Assembly (NCBI GenBank): GCA_028876395.1
Contig: JAGWRX010000034.1
Coordinates: 1 to 43,016, forward strand
Length of the DNA stretch: 43,016 bases
Reading direction: 5' to 3'
Source: Acidobacteriota bacterium
GTDB taxonomy: Bacteria; Acidobacteriota; Terriglobia; Terriglobales; Acidobacteriaceae
Both the position numbers and the translations under genes were made by a program. The notes beneath the pieces were generated by a model. It made no database searches. It saw only the letters and a list, made by a program, of their open reading frames with translations, and was not told the DNA's origin. The first letter of the stretch is position 1. Each line of letters starts with the position of its first letter. Below, piece after piece: positions 26,480-36,109 of the stretch.

Positions 26480-27984
26480 TGTCCCCCTCCCGCAAGCAGC
26501 GTCTTCACCGCCGGTTCAATGGCTTCGAGCAGAATCCTTGGATACAAGCCAACAATCAATGTTGCAGCCACCAGCAGCATCACCCCGGCAATCTCCGGCA
26601 CGGTGATTGCAGCCAACTCGTGCGCATGCTCATGCATGTGGGCGCTGGGCGGCGCATCGCTGAAAAAGGCTTTCTGCAAAGCGCGCCACGTATAAGCCAC
26701 GCCCACCACAATTCCCACGCCCGCTGCAATTGTCCATCCGGGCTTGGCAATCCACGAGCCCACCAGCACCTGCAACTCGGCCACAAACCCTGAGAAGCCC
26801 GGCAGCCCCATCGACGCCATTCCGGCAATCACAAACGCCCACGCCGCAAACGGCAGCCGCTTTGACAGATGCATGGTTTCGAGTTCCGCAAGTTGTCGCG
26901 TGTGCGTACGCTCATACACAATGCGTCCAACAATCGCGAACAACAGTCCCGCAATCACGCCGTGCGAGAACATCTGCAGCACTGCGCCGGTCATGCCAAT
27001 CTGGTTCAGGGTCATCAGGCCCAGCAGTACAAAGCCCATGTGGCTCACGCTGGAGTAGCCGATAACAAACTTGAAGTCCGTCTGCGCCAGCGCCACCAGC
27101 GCGCCATAGACGATGCCGATCACCGCCAGCACGGCAAAGACGTCGCGCCACGAGCCGACGCCAAGCAGCGAGAATCCCCACGGGTCCATGCCGTGCGGGA
27201 ACAGCGAAATGGCCACGCGCAGGCAGCCGTAAGCGCCCAGCTTCATCACCACGCCAGCCAGCAGCATGGAGGCAGCCGTCGGCGCGGCCACATGGCCGGT
27301 CGGCGCCCACGTGTGAAACGGCCACATGCCGGCCAGAATCGCGAAGCCCGTAAACACCAGAGGGAAACACCACATCTGAAAACTCACCGGCAGCCCCGCA
27401 TGAGCCAGGCTCACCAGTCCGGTCGAGTGGCTGCCTGACGTGGCATACGCCGCAAGCAGGCCCACCAGCACCATCGCCGAACCCACAAACGAGTAGAGCG
27501 CCAGCTTCATCGCTCCATATTCGCGCCGCGTCGATCCCCAGATTGCGATCAGGAAATACTTGGGCACAATGGCGATCTCATAAAAGACAAACAGCAGAAA
27601 CAGATCGAAGCTGAGGAAGACTCCGTAGACGCCGCCAATCAAAGCCAGGTAGAAAGCGAAAAACTCATTGGTGCGCAGTTCGATGTTCCAGCTGAACAGC
27701 ACGCCAGCCACCGCCGCCAGGCCCGTCAACAACACCAGCACAAGGCTGATGCCGTCTGCTGCCAGCAGGTAGTGAATCCCCATCGACGGCACCCAGGGCG
27801 CATCGATAATGGTCACGCGTGCAAAGTGATTCGGGATGCCCGCCGCAAAACCCGCCACGGCAAGTGCCAGCCCGGCCAGGGCCACGGCAAGCGCAAGCCA
27901 TCGCGAAATGGACGGCTTGTCCTTGGGCAGCAGCGCCTGGGCAAGCGCCCCGGCAAACGAGAGATAGATCGTCCAAGCCAACAT
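26476..27984 (-). CDS. nuoM: NADH-quinone oxidoreductase subunit M, copy 1 (TM7 Lys replaced by Leu)
   Basis: 502-residue antiporter-like subunit. Conserved channel residues kept are Glu136 (VFYEIAIVPKYFLI), Lys248 (GVVMKLGAYG) and Glu403 (GFSGFVAELQVL). In the TM7 segment, where NuoM normally reads F-A-(V/I)-K-x-P before PFHTW, this protein reads FAILAGMWPFHTW, so Leu217 takes the place of the proton-pathway Lys. A His-rich loop (SAHMHEHAHEL) lies near residue 455. It overlaps nuoN by 4 nt and abuts the second nuoM. It may be a modified pump, a structural spacer, or a subunit with another gating residue. Confidence 0.92.
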   Translation of the reverse strand: MLAWTIYLSFAGALAQALLPKDKPSISRWLALAVALAGLALAVAGFAAGIPNHFARVTIIDAPWVPSMGIHYLLAADGISLVLVLLTGLAAVAGVLFSWNIELRTNEFFAFYLALIGGVYGVFLSFDLFLLFVFYEIAIVPKYFLIAIWGSTRREYGAMKLALYSFVGSAMVLVGLLAAYATSGSHSTGLVSLAHAGLPVSFQMWCFPLVFTGFAILAGMWPFHTWAPTGHVAAPTAASMLLAGVVMKLGAYGCLRVAISLFPHGMDPWGFSLLGVGSWRDVFAVLAVIGIVYGALVALAQTDFKFVIGYSSVSHMGFVLLGLMTLNQIGMTGAVLQMFSHGVIAGLLFAIVGRIVYERTHTRQLAELETMHLSKRLPFAAWAFVIAGMASMGLPGFSGFVAELQVLVGSWIAKPGWTIAAGVGIVVGVAYTWRALQKAFFSDAPPSAHMHEHAHELAAITVPEIAGVMLLVAATLIVGLYPRILLEAIEPAVKTLLAGGGQ

Positions 27985-29502
27985 CTAAAATCTCCAGTGC
28001 GCCAGCAGGTTCACAACCGTTGGGTTCACGCTGTCCACAATCAGTTGCGGCACAAGGCCCAGCAGCAGCATCAGTCCAATCACCGGAGCCATCGCCAGCC
28101 GTTCCTTGCCATACATGTCAGGGAAGCTGGCCCACCGCTCCGGCACCGGCCCGGCAAACACCTTCTGGATCACAGTCAGAATCACCGCCGCCGTCACCAG
28201 CAGTCCGAGTATCGAAACCGCGGCCGCCACCCACGCGAGCGGGAAAACGCCGCGGAAAATCAGGAACTCGCCCACAAAGCCATTCAAGCCCGGTAGCCCC
28301 AGTGAAGAAAACAGCACAATGCCCATCATCCCTGCAAACACCGGCGCGGGCTTGCGCAATCCGCCAAAGTCGTTGATTCCGCGCTCGCCGCCCGTGCGCT
28401 CCTGGATCATGGCCACAAACCAGAACAGCGCCGCCGCCGTCACGCCGTGGTTGAACATCTGCAGAATCACGCCGTTCAGCGCCGCAGCCTGGCTGGTTTG
28501 CTCCGCTGCTCCGGCAGCCGGAACCGCCAGTGCAAAGATACCCAGCAGGCAGTAGCCCAGGTGGTTCACTGAGGAGTAGGCGAAGACGCGCTTCAGATCC
28601 TTCTGCGCCGCCGCGGTCCAGGCTCCCATCACCACCGTCAGCACTGCCAGAGCCAGCAGCGGCGTCCGCATCTGTGCGATTTGATGCCCGAACAGCGGCA
28701 CCGCTATCCGCAGCAGACCATAGACACCCATCTTCGACATCGCGCCCGTCAGAAGCATCGTCACCGGCGAAGGAGCTTCAGAGTAGGCCGCAGGCAGCCA
28801 CGTGTGGAACGGCGCCAGCGGCACCTTCACCGCAAACCCCGCCAGCACCCCAATCGCCAGCCACATCATCACCGGCCCCAGGTGCGCCGTCACCATCTGC
28901 TCCAACTGGCCGCTTGAGGCCATGGCCGAAAGCTGGATAAAGTCCATATTGCCGGTCGAAAGGAAGACCGCGAGAAATGCCAGCAGCAGCGCCACGCTTC
29001 CCGCCATCGTGTAGACAAAAAACTGCGTCGCGGCGGGTCCGCGCTTTGCACCGCCCCACAACTTGATCAGGAAGAACGCCGGAATGAGGCTCAGCTCCCA
29101 GAACAGGAACCAGTGGAAAAAATTCAGTGCGGTGAAGGACCCGAAGAGTCCCGCCTCCAGCAGAAGAACCAGTCCAAAATAGAGGTTCGGCTGCCTGTGA
29201 ACGTGATCTGCTGCGTCCACTGACAAGAGCGTGACAATGGCTGACAGCACCAGCATCAGCGCGCCCAGCGCATCCACGCCCAGGTGATACTCGATGCCCA
29301 GCGACGGCGCCCACGCCGCGCGCTCCACCAGTCCGATGCTCCCGTCGATGGGCAACTGCGTCCATATCACCAGCGACAGAACCAGCCCGCCCAGCGTCGT
29401 TATCAGGGCGACACTGCGCGCATGCTTGCCCGCCACCAGCGCAATCGCCGCCCCCACCACGGGCAGCACGGTCAACAGCGTCAAAACAGGAAGTCCGTTC
29501 AT
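27985..29502 (-). CDS. nuoM: NADH-quinone oxidoreductase subunit M, copy 2 (canonical channel)
   Basis: 505-residue second NuoM. All expected channel residues are present: Glu136 (FWELSLIPAFFLI), Lys226 (GFAVKVPLAPFHTWLP), Lys257 (GAMSKMGVYG) and a helix 12 Glu (GLPGLNGFVGEFLIF). It differs strongly from copy 1, so this is an old paralogue rather than a recent duplication. It directly precedes copy 1 with no gap, and its ATG overlaps the nuoL stop by 4 nt. Presence of two NuoM genes points to the enlarged '2M' type of complex I. Confidence 0.94.
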   Translation of the reverse strand: MNGLPVLTLLTVLPVVGAAIALVAGKHARSVALITTLGGLVLSLVIWTQLPIDGSIGLVERAAWAPSLGIEYHLGVDALGALMLVLSAIVTLLSVDAADHVHRQPNLYFGLVLLLEAGLFGSFTALNFFHWFLFWELSLIPAFFLIKLWGGAKRGPAATQFFVYTMAGSVALLLAFLAVFLSTGNMDFIQLSAMASSGQLEQMVTAHLGPVMMWLAIGVLAGFAVKVPLAPFHTWLPAAYSEAPSPVTMLLTGAMSKMGVYGLLRIAVPLFGHQIAQMRTPLLALAVLTVVMGAWTAAAQKDLKRVFAYSSVNHLGYCLLGIFALAVPAAGAAEQTSQAAALNGVILQMFNHGVTAAALFWFVAMIQERTGGERGINDFGGLRKPAPVFAGMMGIVLFSSLGLPGLNGFVGEFLIFRGVFPLAWVAAAVSILGLLVTAAVILTVIQKVFAGPVPERWASFPDMYGKERLAMAPVIGLMLLLGLVPQLIVDSVNPTVVNLLAHWRF

Positions 29503-31589
29503 CCCCGGCTGCTCCAGATCAGAATTGCGGCCAGCACCACCACCGCCAGAGCCAGCAGTCGCAGATAAGTCTGCACGCGGCCGGTTTGCACCCGCGCCAG
29601 CAGACCACCGCCCGAGGCCAGTTCTTCGCAGCCTTTGTCAAAGCCGCCGTCCACCCAGTGAATGTCGATAAGCCGGTTCAACTGCGCCCAGCCCCGGAAG
29701 AGCCACGCCACTCCGGCCACCACGCCGCCCCATACGCGGCGGTCCAGCCAGTCGGCAACCCGCGCCCACCAACCGTAGAACGCAATCACCGTCGCTCCAT
29801 ACAACTCATCCACATACAGCTTGTTGTGCAGCCAGCCCCAGGCCAGCGGAGCCGCTTGCTCCAGCGCATCGGGTTCTTCCGGAGCCGGCGATTTTCCGCC
29901 GTAGATCCACCATCCCAGGCCAAGGCCCAGAAAGACCACCAGTGTCGAAGTGCCCATCAGCGGCAGCAGACCTGGCTCGCCAAATCCTGCCATGCCGAAT
30001 CCTGCCGCGCGGTCCGTGAGGAACGCCCGGAACCACGGCCACGCCGGAGTTCCGATCACGCCGAGCGCCATCGCAAAGAATGCCAGAATCGCCAGCGGCA
30101 TCGTCATCACCGCTGGGCTCTCATGCGCCGTCTTGTGTCCACGCCACTCGCCAAAGAAGACATACGCCACCTGCCGCGTCATGTAAAACGCCGTCAGCAC
30201 AGCGCCAAAGACCAGCATGTAGAACGGCCCCTTGGCCACGCTCCAGTGCTGCGCGGCTTCAAGAATGCCGTCCTTGCTCCAGAAGCCCGAAAACAGCAGC
30301 GGAAATCCGCACAGCGCCAGCATGCCCAACGCGTATGTCAGGAAGGTCAACGGCATCGCGGACCGCAGGCCGCCCATGCGGCGCACATCCTGCTCTTCGT
30401 GGCAGCCGTGAATCACCGAGCCCGCGCCCATGAACAGGAGCGCCTTGAAAAAGGCGTGCGTAATCAGGTGGAACATGCCCACCGCGACGCCGCCCATGCC
30501 CAGCCCAGCCATCATGTAGCCCAGTTGCGACACCGTCGAGTACGCCAGAATGCGCTTGATGTCGTTCTGTGCCACCGCAATCAGCGCCGCAAACACCGCG
30601 GTCGACGCGCCCACCCACGTCACCACAGTAAGTGCCGTCGTGGTGCCACCGGCCAGTGCGCCGGCCTGCATCAGCGGATAGACGCGTGCAATGAGGTAAA
30701 CGCCCGCGGCCACCATCGTCGCCGCGTGGATCAGCGCCGACACCGGCGTGGGGCCTTCCATCGCGTCCGGCAGCCAGACGTGCAGCGGCAACTGGCCGCT
30801 CTTGCCCGCTGCTCCGGCAAAGATAAGCAGGCCAATCGCGCCCGCCGCGCTCAGTCCCAGCCCCGCCGGCGACGCCAGCAGCGCACCCAGCTTCAGCGGC
30901 TCCATCGAGCCCGCTCCGCCGTTGTAGAACAGCAGCGTGCCCGTCTGCGCAAACAGCCACACCATGCCCAGCAGGAAGAACACATCGCCCACGCGCGTGG
31001 TCATGAACGCCTTCTTGGCCGCCGCAGCCGCAGATGGCTTGTGATACCAGAACCCGATCAGCAGATACGACGTGAGTCCCACCAGTTCCCAGCACATGAA
31101 CAGCAGCAGCAGGCTGTTTGAAATCACCACGCCCAGCATCGCCCCCGCAAACAGCGACAGGAAGCAGAAGAAGCGCGTGAAGTTTTCATCGTGCGCCATG
31201 TAGCCGACGGAGTAGATGAAGATCAGCAACCCGACAAAGCTGACCATCACCAGCATCACCGCGGACAGCGGGTCAAGCACCCAGCCCAGGTCAACGTGCG
31301 CCGCGCCCACCTGAATCCAGGTAAAGCTCACCGTCTCGCGCATGGCCACGCTGTTCATCCATCCGGCCACCACGTGCGCAAAAGCCATCAAAGAGAAAAT
31401 CAGGGAAACACTCAACGATCCGATGGCCAGCCCCGCCGCCAGCGCGCGCCGCGGTTGCCTCAGCAGCGCCATCACGCCCGAAGCAACAATGGGAACCGCC
31501 GGAATCAGCCAAAGCGAACGCGCCGCGAACCCCACCAGACACTGGTTCTGGGGATGAAATGCGGCCGTCACCTCTTCCTGCATCAACAT
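29499..31589 (-). CDS. nuoL: NADH-quinone oxidoreductase subunit L
   Basis: 696-residue distal antiporter-like subunit, longer than the roughly 610 residues of E. coli NuoL. The channel residues are kept: Glu in FMCWELVGLTSYLLIGFWY and Lys in AAGKSGQLPLHVWLPDAMEG. The extra length lies mainly in the C-terminal third, which contains the piston-like lateral helix region (WWARVADWLDRRVWGG, RGWAQLNRLIDIHWVDGG) before a last helix (LLALAVVVLAAILIW). A longer lateral arm would suit a complex with an added NuoM. The start at 31589 has AGGGTGAG upstream; 31583 is an alternative. Confidence 0.94.
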   Translation of the reverse strand: MLMQEEVTAAFHPQNQCLVGFAARSLWLIPAVPIVASGVMALLRQPRRALAAGLAIGSLSVSLIFSLMAFAHVVAGWMNSVAMRETVSFTWIQVGAAHVDLGWVLDPLSAVMLVMVSFVGLLIFIYSVGYMAHDENFTRFFCFLSLFAGAMLGVVISNSLLLLFMCWELVGLTSYLLIGFWYHKPSAAAAAKKAFMTTRVGDVFFLLGMVWLFAQTGTLLFYNGGAGSMEPLKLGALLASPAGLGLSAAGAIGLLIFAGAAGKSGQLPLHVWLPDAMEGPTPVSALIHAATMVAAGVYLIARVYPLMQAGALAGGTTTALTVVTWVGASTAVFAALIAVAQNDIKRILAYSTVSQLGYMMAGLGMGGVAVGMFHLITHAFFKALLFMGAGSVIHGCHEEQDVRRMGGLRSAMPLTFLTYALGMLALCGFPLLFSGFWSKDGILEAAQHWSVAKGPFYMLVFGAVLTAFYMTRQVAYVFFGEWRGHKTAHESPAVMTMPLAILAFFAMALGVIGTPAWPWFRAFLTDRAAGFGMAGFGEPGLLPLMGTSTLVVFLGLGLGWWIYGGKSPAPEEPDALEQAAPLAWGWLHNKLYVDELYGATVIAFYGWWARVADWLDRRVWGGVVAGVAWLFRGWAQLNRLIDIHWVDGGFDKGCEELASGGGLLARVQTGRVQTYLRLLALAVVVLAAILIWSSRG

Positions 31590-31593
31590 CCGC

Positions 31594-31905
31594 TCACCCT
31601 TTCATCCTGTTCATCTGGTCCAAATCGGTCGTCCGCGTGTGGCGATAAATCGAAATCACCAGTCCCAGTCCTACCGCCGCTTCCGCCGCGGCCACCGCAA
31701 TCGAAAAAATTGCAAACATCATGCCCGTCAGCGCCTCGGGATGCGACCCATAGCGCCAGAACGCAATCAGGTTCAGATTGGCTGCGTTTAACATCAGCTC
31801 AATACCGATCAGCACCAGGATGGCGTTGCGCCGCGTGAGCGCGCCGGCCAGGCCGATGGCAAACAGGAGCGCCGCCACCAGAAGATAACCAGCAAGTGGA
31901 TTCAC
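31594..31905 (-). CDS. nuoK: NADH-quinone oxidoreductase subunit K
   Basis: 103-residue, three-helix subunit. The two conserved glutamates are in ILVLIGIELMLNAANLNLIAF and AAAEAAVGLGLVISIY, both in normal places. It overlaps nuoJ by 4 nt and ends 4 nt before nuoL. Confidence 0.95.
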   Translation of the reverse strand: MNPLAGYLLVAALLFAIGLAGALTRRNAILVLIGIELMLNAANLNLIAFWRYGSHPEALTGMMFAIFSIAVAAAEAAVGLGLVISIYRHTRTTDLDQMNRMKG

Positions 31906-32405
31906 CGGGCCCCCTCTTTCTCGTGCATGGCCACAATTACCGCGCCAATCAGCGCCGCCGTCAGCAGCAGCGCCACAATCTCAAGCGGCAGCACATAGCG
32001 GCCCATCAGAGCCGCACCAATCTCCTGCACCGTCACCGTAGGTGCGGCAATCACGTGCGGCAATCCCGGAGCGGCCTGCAACACCGCCCAGCCCATCACC
32101 GCAAACACCGCGGCAGCCAGGGCCAGCCCTGCCAGCCAGGTCCGGCTGAAAATCTCGCTGCTCTTCGGCGTCTCCGACGCGCGCGTCAGCAGAATCGCAA
32201 ACACCACGAGAATCGCAACCGCGCCAATGTACACCAGAATCTGCGCGAAGCCCACAAACTGCGCATCGAGCTGAAGAAAAAGCAGGGCCAGACCCGCGAA
32301 GGCCACGGTCAGCGCCAGCGCGCAGTGCACCAGGTTCTTCAGGAGCACCGCCGCCAGACCGCCGGCCAGCGTCAGCGCCGCAACCACGTAAAACGCAAAG
32401 CTCAT
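31902..32405 (-). CDS. nuoJ: NADH-quinone oxidoreductase subunit J
   Basis: 167-residue membrane subunit with five helices. Recognised by VHCALALTVAFAGLALLFLQLDAQFVGFAQILVYIGAVAILVVF (quoted in outline: NLVHCAL, LDAQFVGFAQ, VYIGAVAILVVF), the TM3 pi-bulge segment typical of NuoJ. The ATG at 32405 has AAGGAA 9 nt upstream; an in-frame start at 32441 would abut the nuoH stop and is less likely. Confidence 0.93.
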   Translation of the reverse strand: MSFAFYVVAALTLAGGLAAVLLKNLVHCALALTVAFAGLALLFLQLDAQFVGFAQILVYIGAVAILVVFAILLTRASETPKSSEIFSRTWLAGLALAAAVFAVMGWAVLQAAPGLPHVIAAPTVTVQEIGAALMGRYVLPLEIVALLLTAALIGAVIVAMHEKEGAR

Positions 32406-32441
32406 CGGCGCGCGTTCCTTCCCATTCCGTTCAGGCAACAC

Positions 32442-33617
32442 TTACTCCGCATAGCGGTAACTCCTTGGGCCCAGGCGTCCGCGACGCATTTCAACGCGGC
32501 CCATCACGGCATACACCACCACAACAATTGCTGAGCAAACCACCCACCGCAGCAGTCCCTCGCCCATAAAGCGCCACAGCGCCGCCACCATCAGGTTCAC
32601 AAGCGTCATGGGCAGCACAAACTTCCACGCAAAATTCATCAGCTGGTCCTGCCGCAGCCGGGGCAGGGTGCCGCGCACCCAGATGAAGAAGCAGATCCAG
32701 GCCATGACCTTGGCGAAGAACCAAATCCATGAAGGCACCCAGCTCAGAAACGCGAACGGCGCCGACCAGCCGCCCAGAAACAGCGTGGCGCCCAGTCCCG
32801 AAATCCCGAACATCCCCACGTACTCGCCCAGAAAGAAAAGCGCAAATTTGAATCCCGAGTATTCCGTGAAGTAGCCGGCCACAATTTCCGATTCGCCTTC
32901 AGGCAAATCAAACGGCGACCTGTTCGTTTCCGCCATCGAGGCAATGACAAACATCACGAATCCCGCGAACCCCCATGGCGTGAAGACGTACCAGTGCGGC
33001 AGACCCCACGAATAGTGATTCTGCGCCTCCACGATCTTCACCAGCGAGAGCGACCCCGTCATCATCACGATGACCACGCTCGACAAGAGCAGCGGCACTT
33101 CGTAGCTGATCATCTGCGCCATGGCGCGCATCGCGCCCAGCAGCGAATACTTGTTCCGGCTCGACCAGCCGGCCATGAAGATCGACAGCTCTGTCGATGC
33201 GCCCATGGCAAAGAAGAACAGCAAGCTGGCGTCCATATCCACCAGCACCATGTTGCGGCCCATGGGCATCACCGCAAAGCCCATGAACACCGCCACCACC
33301 AGCACCAGAGGCGCCATGAAGTGAACCAGGGCGTCCGCTTTGTACGGCACAATGTCTTCCTTGGTCAGCGACTTGATGCCATCGGCCACCGGCTGCAGAA
33401 TGCCGAACAGACCCACGCGGTTCGGACCGTACCGGTTCTGCATGCGTCCCAGGCCTTTGCGCTCAAGAAGCACGGCGATGGCAAACAGCGCCGGATACAA
33501 AAGCACGATGGTCGCAACGCACAGCACCACGCCTGCCCCATGCTGCCATCCAGCGGGCAGGAATCCCACCAGCCAGTGCAAAAGGAGGACGAAGATCTGA
33601 TCCGCTTTCTCCAGCAT
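32442..33617 (-). CDS. nuoH: NADH-quinone oxidoreductase subunit H
   Basis: 391-residue membrane subunit that forms the quinone chamber with NuoB and NuoD. The signatures ERKGLGRMQNRYGPNRVG, QPVADGIKSLTKED, SYEVPLLLSS and AETNRSPFDLPEGESEIV are all present. Lies between nuoI (3 nt gap) and nuoJ, so nuoI precedes nuoH here, the reverse of the E. coli order. Confidence 0.96.
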   Translation of the reverse strand: MLEKADQIFVLLLHWLVGFLPAGWQHGAGVVLCVATIVLLYPALFAIAVLLERKGLGRMQNRYGPNRVGLFGILQPVADGIKSLTKEDIVPYKADALVHFMAPLVLVVAVFMGFAVMPMGRNMVLVDMDASLLFFFAMGASTELSIFMAGWSSRNKYSLLGAMRAMAQMISYEVPLLLSSVVIVMMTGSLSLVKIVEAQNHYSWGLPHWYVFTPWGFAGFVMFVIASMAETNRSPFDLPEGESEIVAGYFTEYSGFKFALFFLGEYVGMFGISGLGATLFLGGWSAPFAFLSWVPSWIWFFAKVMAWICFFIWVRGTLPRLRQDQLMNFAWKFVLPMTLVNLMVAALWRFMGEGLLRWVVCSAIVVVVYAVMGRVEMRRGRLGPRSYRYAE

Positions 33618-33620
33618 CGT

Positions 33621-34274
33621 TTACTCTCCCCCTCCGGCCGGCTTGTCTCCGGGCGTGGCCGCTGGCGCCGCTCCTGCGGCGGCCTTGGCCGCTGCGGCCT
33701 CGGCGGCAGCCTTTGCCTTGGCCTCGACCTTGGCTTTTTCCTCGGCCAGGCGCGCGTCTACCTCGGAGGCTTCCGTGGGATGAATCGTGTGGAAGTACTC
33801 GTTCGACTTGGCCAGTTGCTTGCGGTCGTGCAGCAGGCCGCCAAAACGGTTGTCCGTGGCAAGTTCAAACTCCGTATCCATCTTGATGGCCTCGAACGGG
33901 CACACCTCGACACAGATCTGGCAGCTCATGCACACCGACACGTCAATGTCGAACCGCGCCGGATAAATCTGCAGTTTGCCCACGTAATCCGGCTTCTTGT
34001 CCTTGCTCTTCTCGATGTAGATGCACTTCGGCGGGCACTCTTTCTCGCAGATCTGGCAGGCCACGCAGCGCAGCCCTGCTTCCCAGTCCGCGCCGTCGTA
34101 CACAAGAAAGGGAAAAACGCGCGCAGCCTCAATGGGAGCAACCCGCTCCTCTGGATACTGCACCGTCGTCAGCCGCTCCCTGGAGACATAGCTTCCGGCA
34201 AAATTTCTCGCCGTCTCCGCCAGCCCCTTCAGTATTCCCTCGCCCAGCAACGCATCCCTCCAAAAACTGAACAA
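33621..34274 (-). CDS. nuoI: NADH-quinone oxidoreductase subunit I with Ala/Lys-rich tail
   Basis: 217-residue peripheral-arm subunit holding two [4Fe-4S] clusters: CVACQICEKECPPKC and CMSCQICVEVCPFEA. The core ends near residue 175. A further 40 or so residues form a low-complexity Ala/Lys/Glu helix (AEEKAKVEAKAKAAAEAA) followed by a Pro/Gly-rich end. The tail is absent from typical NuoI and might bind a partner, since the NADH-module subunits E, F and G are not encoded here. Six nt separate it from nuoD. Confidence 0.95.
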   Translation of the reverse strand: MFSFWRDALLGEGILKGLAETARNFAGSYVSRERLTTVQYPEERVAPIEAARVFPFLVYDGADWEAGLRCVACQICEKECPPKCIYIEKSKDKKPDYVGKLQIYPARFDIDVSVCMSCQICVEVCPFEAIKMDTEFELATDNRFGGLLHDRKQLAKSNEYFHTIHPTEASEVDARLAEEKAKVEAKAKAAAEAAAAKAAAGAAPAATPGDKPAGGGE

Positions 34275-34280
34275 CGTCAG

Positions 34281-35438
34281 CTATCTGTCCACTTCGCCCA
34301 GCACGATATCCACCGAGCCCAGAATCAGCACCACATCCGCCACGTTGTGCCCCAGGCACATGTCCTCAAGGATCGTCAGGTTCACAAAGCTTGGTGGCCG
34401 CACACGATAGCGGTAAGGATTTGGCCCGCCGTCGCTGATCAGGTAAAAGCCCAACTCGCCCTTCGGCGCCTCGATGCGTCCGTATGCCTCGCCTGCCTTG
34501 GGCCGGAAGTTGCGGATCTTCGCCTTCGGATCCATCACCGGCCCGCCGGGAATGTCCTTGAGCGCCTGCTCGAGAATCTTGATCGACTCCCGCAACTCCA
34601 GCAGCCGGATCATGAAGCGGTCGTACACATCGCAATGATCGCCCAGCGGCACCTTGAAGTTAAAACGGTCGTAAATGCCATAGCGGTCAACCTTGCGAAT
34701 GTCATAATTCACGCCCGAGGCCCGCAGCATGGGTCCTGTCACACCCGCGCTCACGGCCAGTTCCGGCCGCAGGATACCCACCCCCTGGGTGCGCGCCATC
34801 AGAATTTCATTCGTACAAATCAGCGCTTCATACTCATCGACAAAGCCCGGCAGATCCCTCACCACCTTGCGCGCCGCATCCAGCCACTCCGGCGTAGCAT
34901 CCACGCGGCAGCCGCCAAAGCGCATGTAGTTGCACATCATGCGCGACCCGGTCAGCGCCTCAAACAGATCGAGAATCTTCTCCCGCTCGCGAAAGCCATA
35001 CATCAGCGGCGTGCCGCTTGCGCCCATGTCCTGCAGCAGAAAGCCCACCGACAGGGCATGGTTCTGCACCCGCGTCAGTTCGGCCGTGATCACGCGCAGG
35101 TACTCGGCCCGCTCAGGAACCGCCTGGCCGGCCAGCTTCTCCACCGCCAGCGCATAGGCCCAGTTGTTGGTCAGCGAGCAGATGTAGTCCAGCCTGTCGG
35201 TATACGGCATCGATGCCAGATAGCTGTGATCTTCGCCCAGCTTCTCGTGGTTGCGGTGCAGGTAGCCAAAGACCGGCTTGAGTCGGACCACCTTCTCGCC
35301 ATCCAGCGCAACGTCCATGCGGAAAACGCCGTGCGTGGACGGGTGATGTGGTCCCATCGACACTTCCAGCAGATCGCCCTCCGCCTCCATCACAGGTGCG
35401 CCGCTCCTGCTCACCATCCTCGTCTCGGAAGCGCTCAT
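34281..35438 (-). CDS. nuoD: NADH-quinone oxidoreductase subunit D
   Basis: 385-residue quinone-site subunit related to the large subunit of [NiFe] hydrogenases. The N-terminal [14 protein letters not shown] loop that reaches the quinone site is intact, followed by [26 protein letters not shown] and the C-terminal [11 protein letters not shown]. The ATG overlaps the nuoC stop by 4 nt. Confidence 0.96.
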   Translation of the reverse strand: MSASETRMVSRSGAPVMEAEGDLLEVSMGPHHPSTHGVFRMDVALDGEKVVRLKPVFGYLHRNHEKLGEDHSYLASMPYTDRLDYICSLTNNWAYALAVEKLAGQAVPERAEYLRVITAELTRVQNHALSVGFLLQDMGASGTPLMYGFREREKILDLFEALTGSRMMCNYMRFGGCRVDATPEWLDAARKVVRDLPGFVDEYEALICTNEILMARTQGVGILRPELAVSAGVTGPMLRASGVNYDIRKVDRYGIYDRFNFKVPLGDHCDVYDRFMIRLLELRESIKILEQALKDIPGGPVMDPKAKIRNFRPKAGEAYGRIEAPKGELGFYLISDGGPNPYRYRVRPPSFVNLTILEDMCLGHNVADVVLILGSVDIVLGEVDR

Positions 35439-36109
35439 TCACCGGCCCCTTTCTGCCCGGCAAGAGCAGCCTGGTGCGCCTGCGCCTTCTTCAGCACCTC
35501 ATCATGCGCCGTGGGCTCGTAATCGTAGTCGTCCGGCTCCACGTAATCCCGCCGCATCGGATGATCCTTGAATCCATCCCACATCAGAATCCGCCGCAGA
35601 TCGGGATGCCCCGTGAACTCCACACCAAACAGATCAAAAACCTCGCGCTCCTGGAACTCCGCCGACCGCCACACCGGCGTCATGGATGGCAACTGCACTT
35701 TGTCCGTCCGGTTCGCCGTGCGCATCCGCAGCACCACCGGCCCGTGCTTCTTCGCCATCGAGTAAAAGTGGTAAACCACTTCCAGATACCCCGGCTCCAC
35801 GCGCTTGCGCGTCTCCTCGACCGTTTCCTCTGCGGACTGCTCCACGCCTTCCACGGTCTTGGTCACCGTGCGCGTCACCTTCACCTTTTCGGCAATCTCT
35901 TTGTCCGGCCAGTCCACCCCGGTCACGTTCGACAGAAAATCGAGCGCCAGTTCCGCGTGATCGCGCAGAAATGTCGCCACTGCCACCGCACTCTCCGGCG
36001 CAATCAGCAATGAGTGTTGCGCCGACGGACCAGGATTGGACACAATCTCCACCCCTGCCCCCGGCACGGCTGCCTCGATTGCCGCTTTGATCTCTTCCAC
36101 CGTCTTCAT
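35435..36109 (-). CDS. nuoC: NADH-quinone oxidoreductase subunit C with charged insertion
   Basis: 224-residue 30-kDa-type subunit. The family signature is [21 protein letters not shown] followed by [16 protein letters not shown]. Residues about 70-106 form an extra Thr/Val/Glu/Lys-rich stretch ([20 protein letters not shown]) between VTGVDWPD and [11 protein letters not shown], where most homologues go directly from one to the other. The start at 36109 is set by a TGATG overlap with the nuoB stop; an upstream in-frame start at 36136 is less likely. Confidence 0.94.
   Translation of the reverse strand: MKTVEEIKAAIEAAVPGAGVEIVSNPGPSAQHSLLIAPESAVAVATFLRDHAELALDFLSNVTGVDWPDKEIAEKVKVTRTVTKTVEGVEQSAEETVEETRKRVEPGYLEVVYHFYSMAKKHGPVVLRMRTANRTDKVQLPSMTPVWRSAEFQEREVFDLFGVEFTGHPDLRRILMWDGFKDHPMRRDYVEPDDYDYEPTAHDEVLKKAQAHQAALAGQKGAGE

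Noticed and set aside
32994..35522. Long plus-strand frame across nuoH, nuoI and nuoD
   Set aside because: It is antisense to three well-identified complex I genes and its sequence is His/Arg-rich low-information translation.
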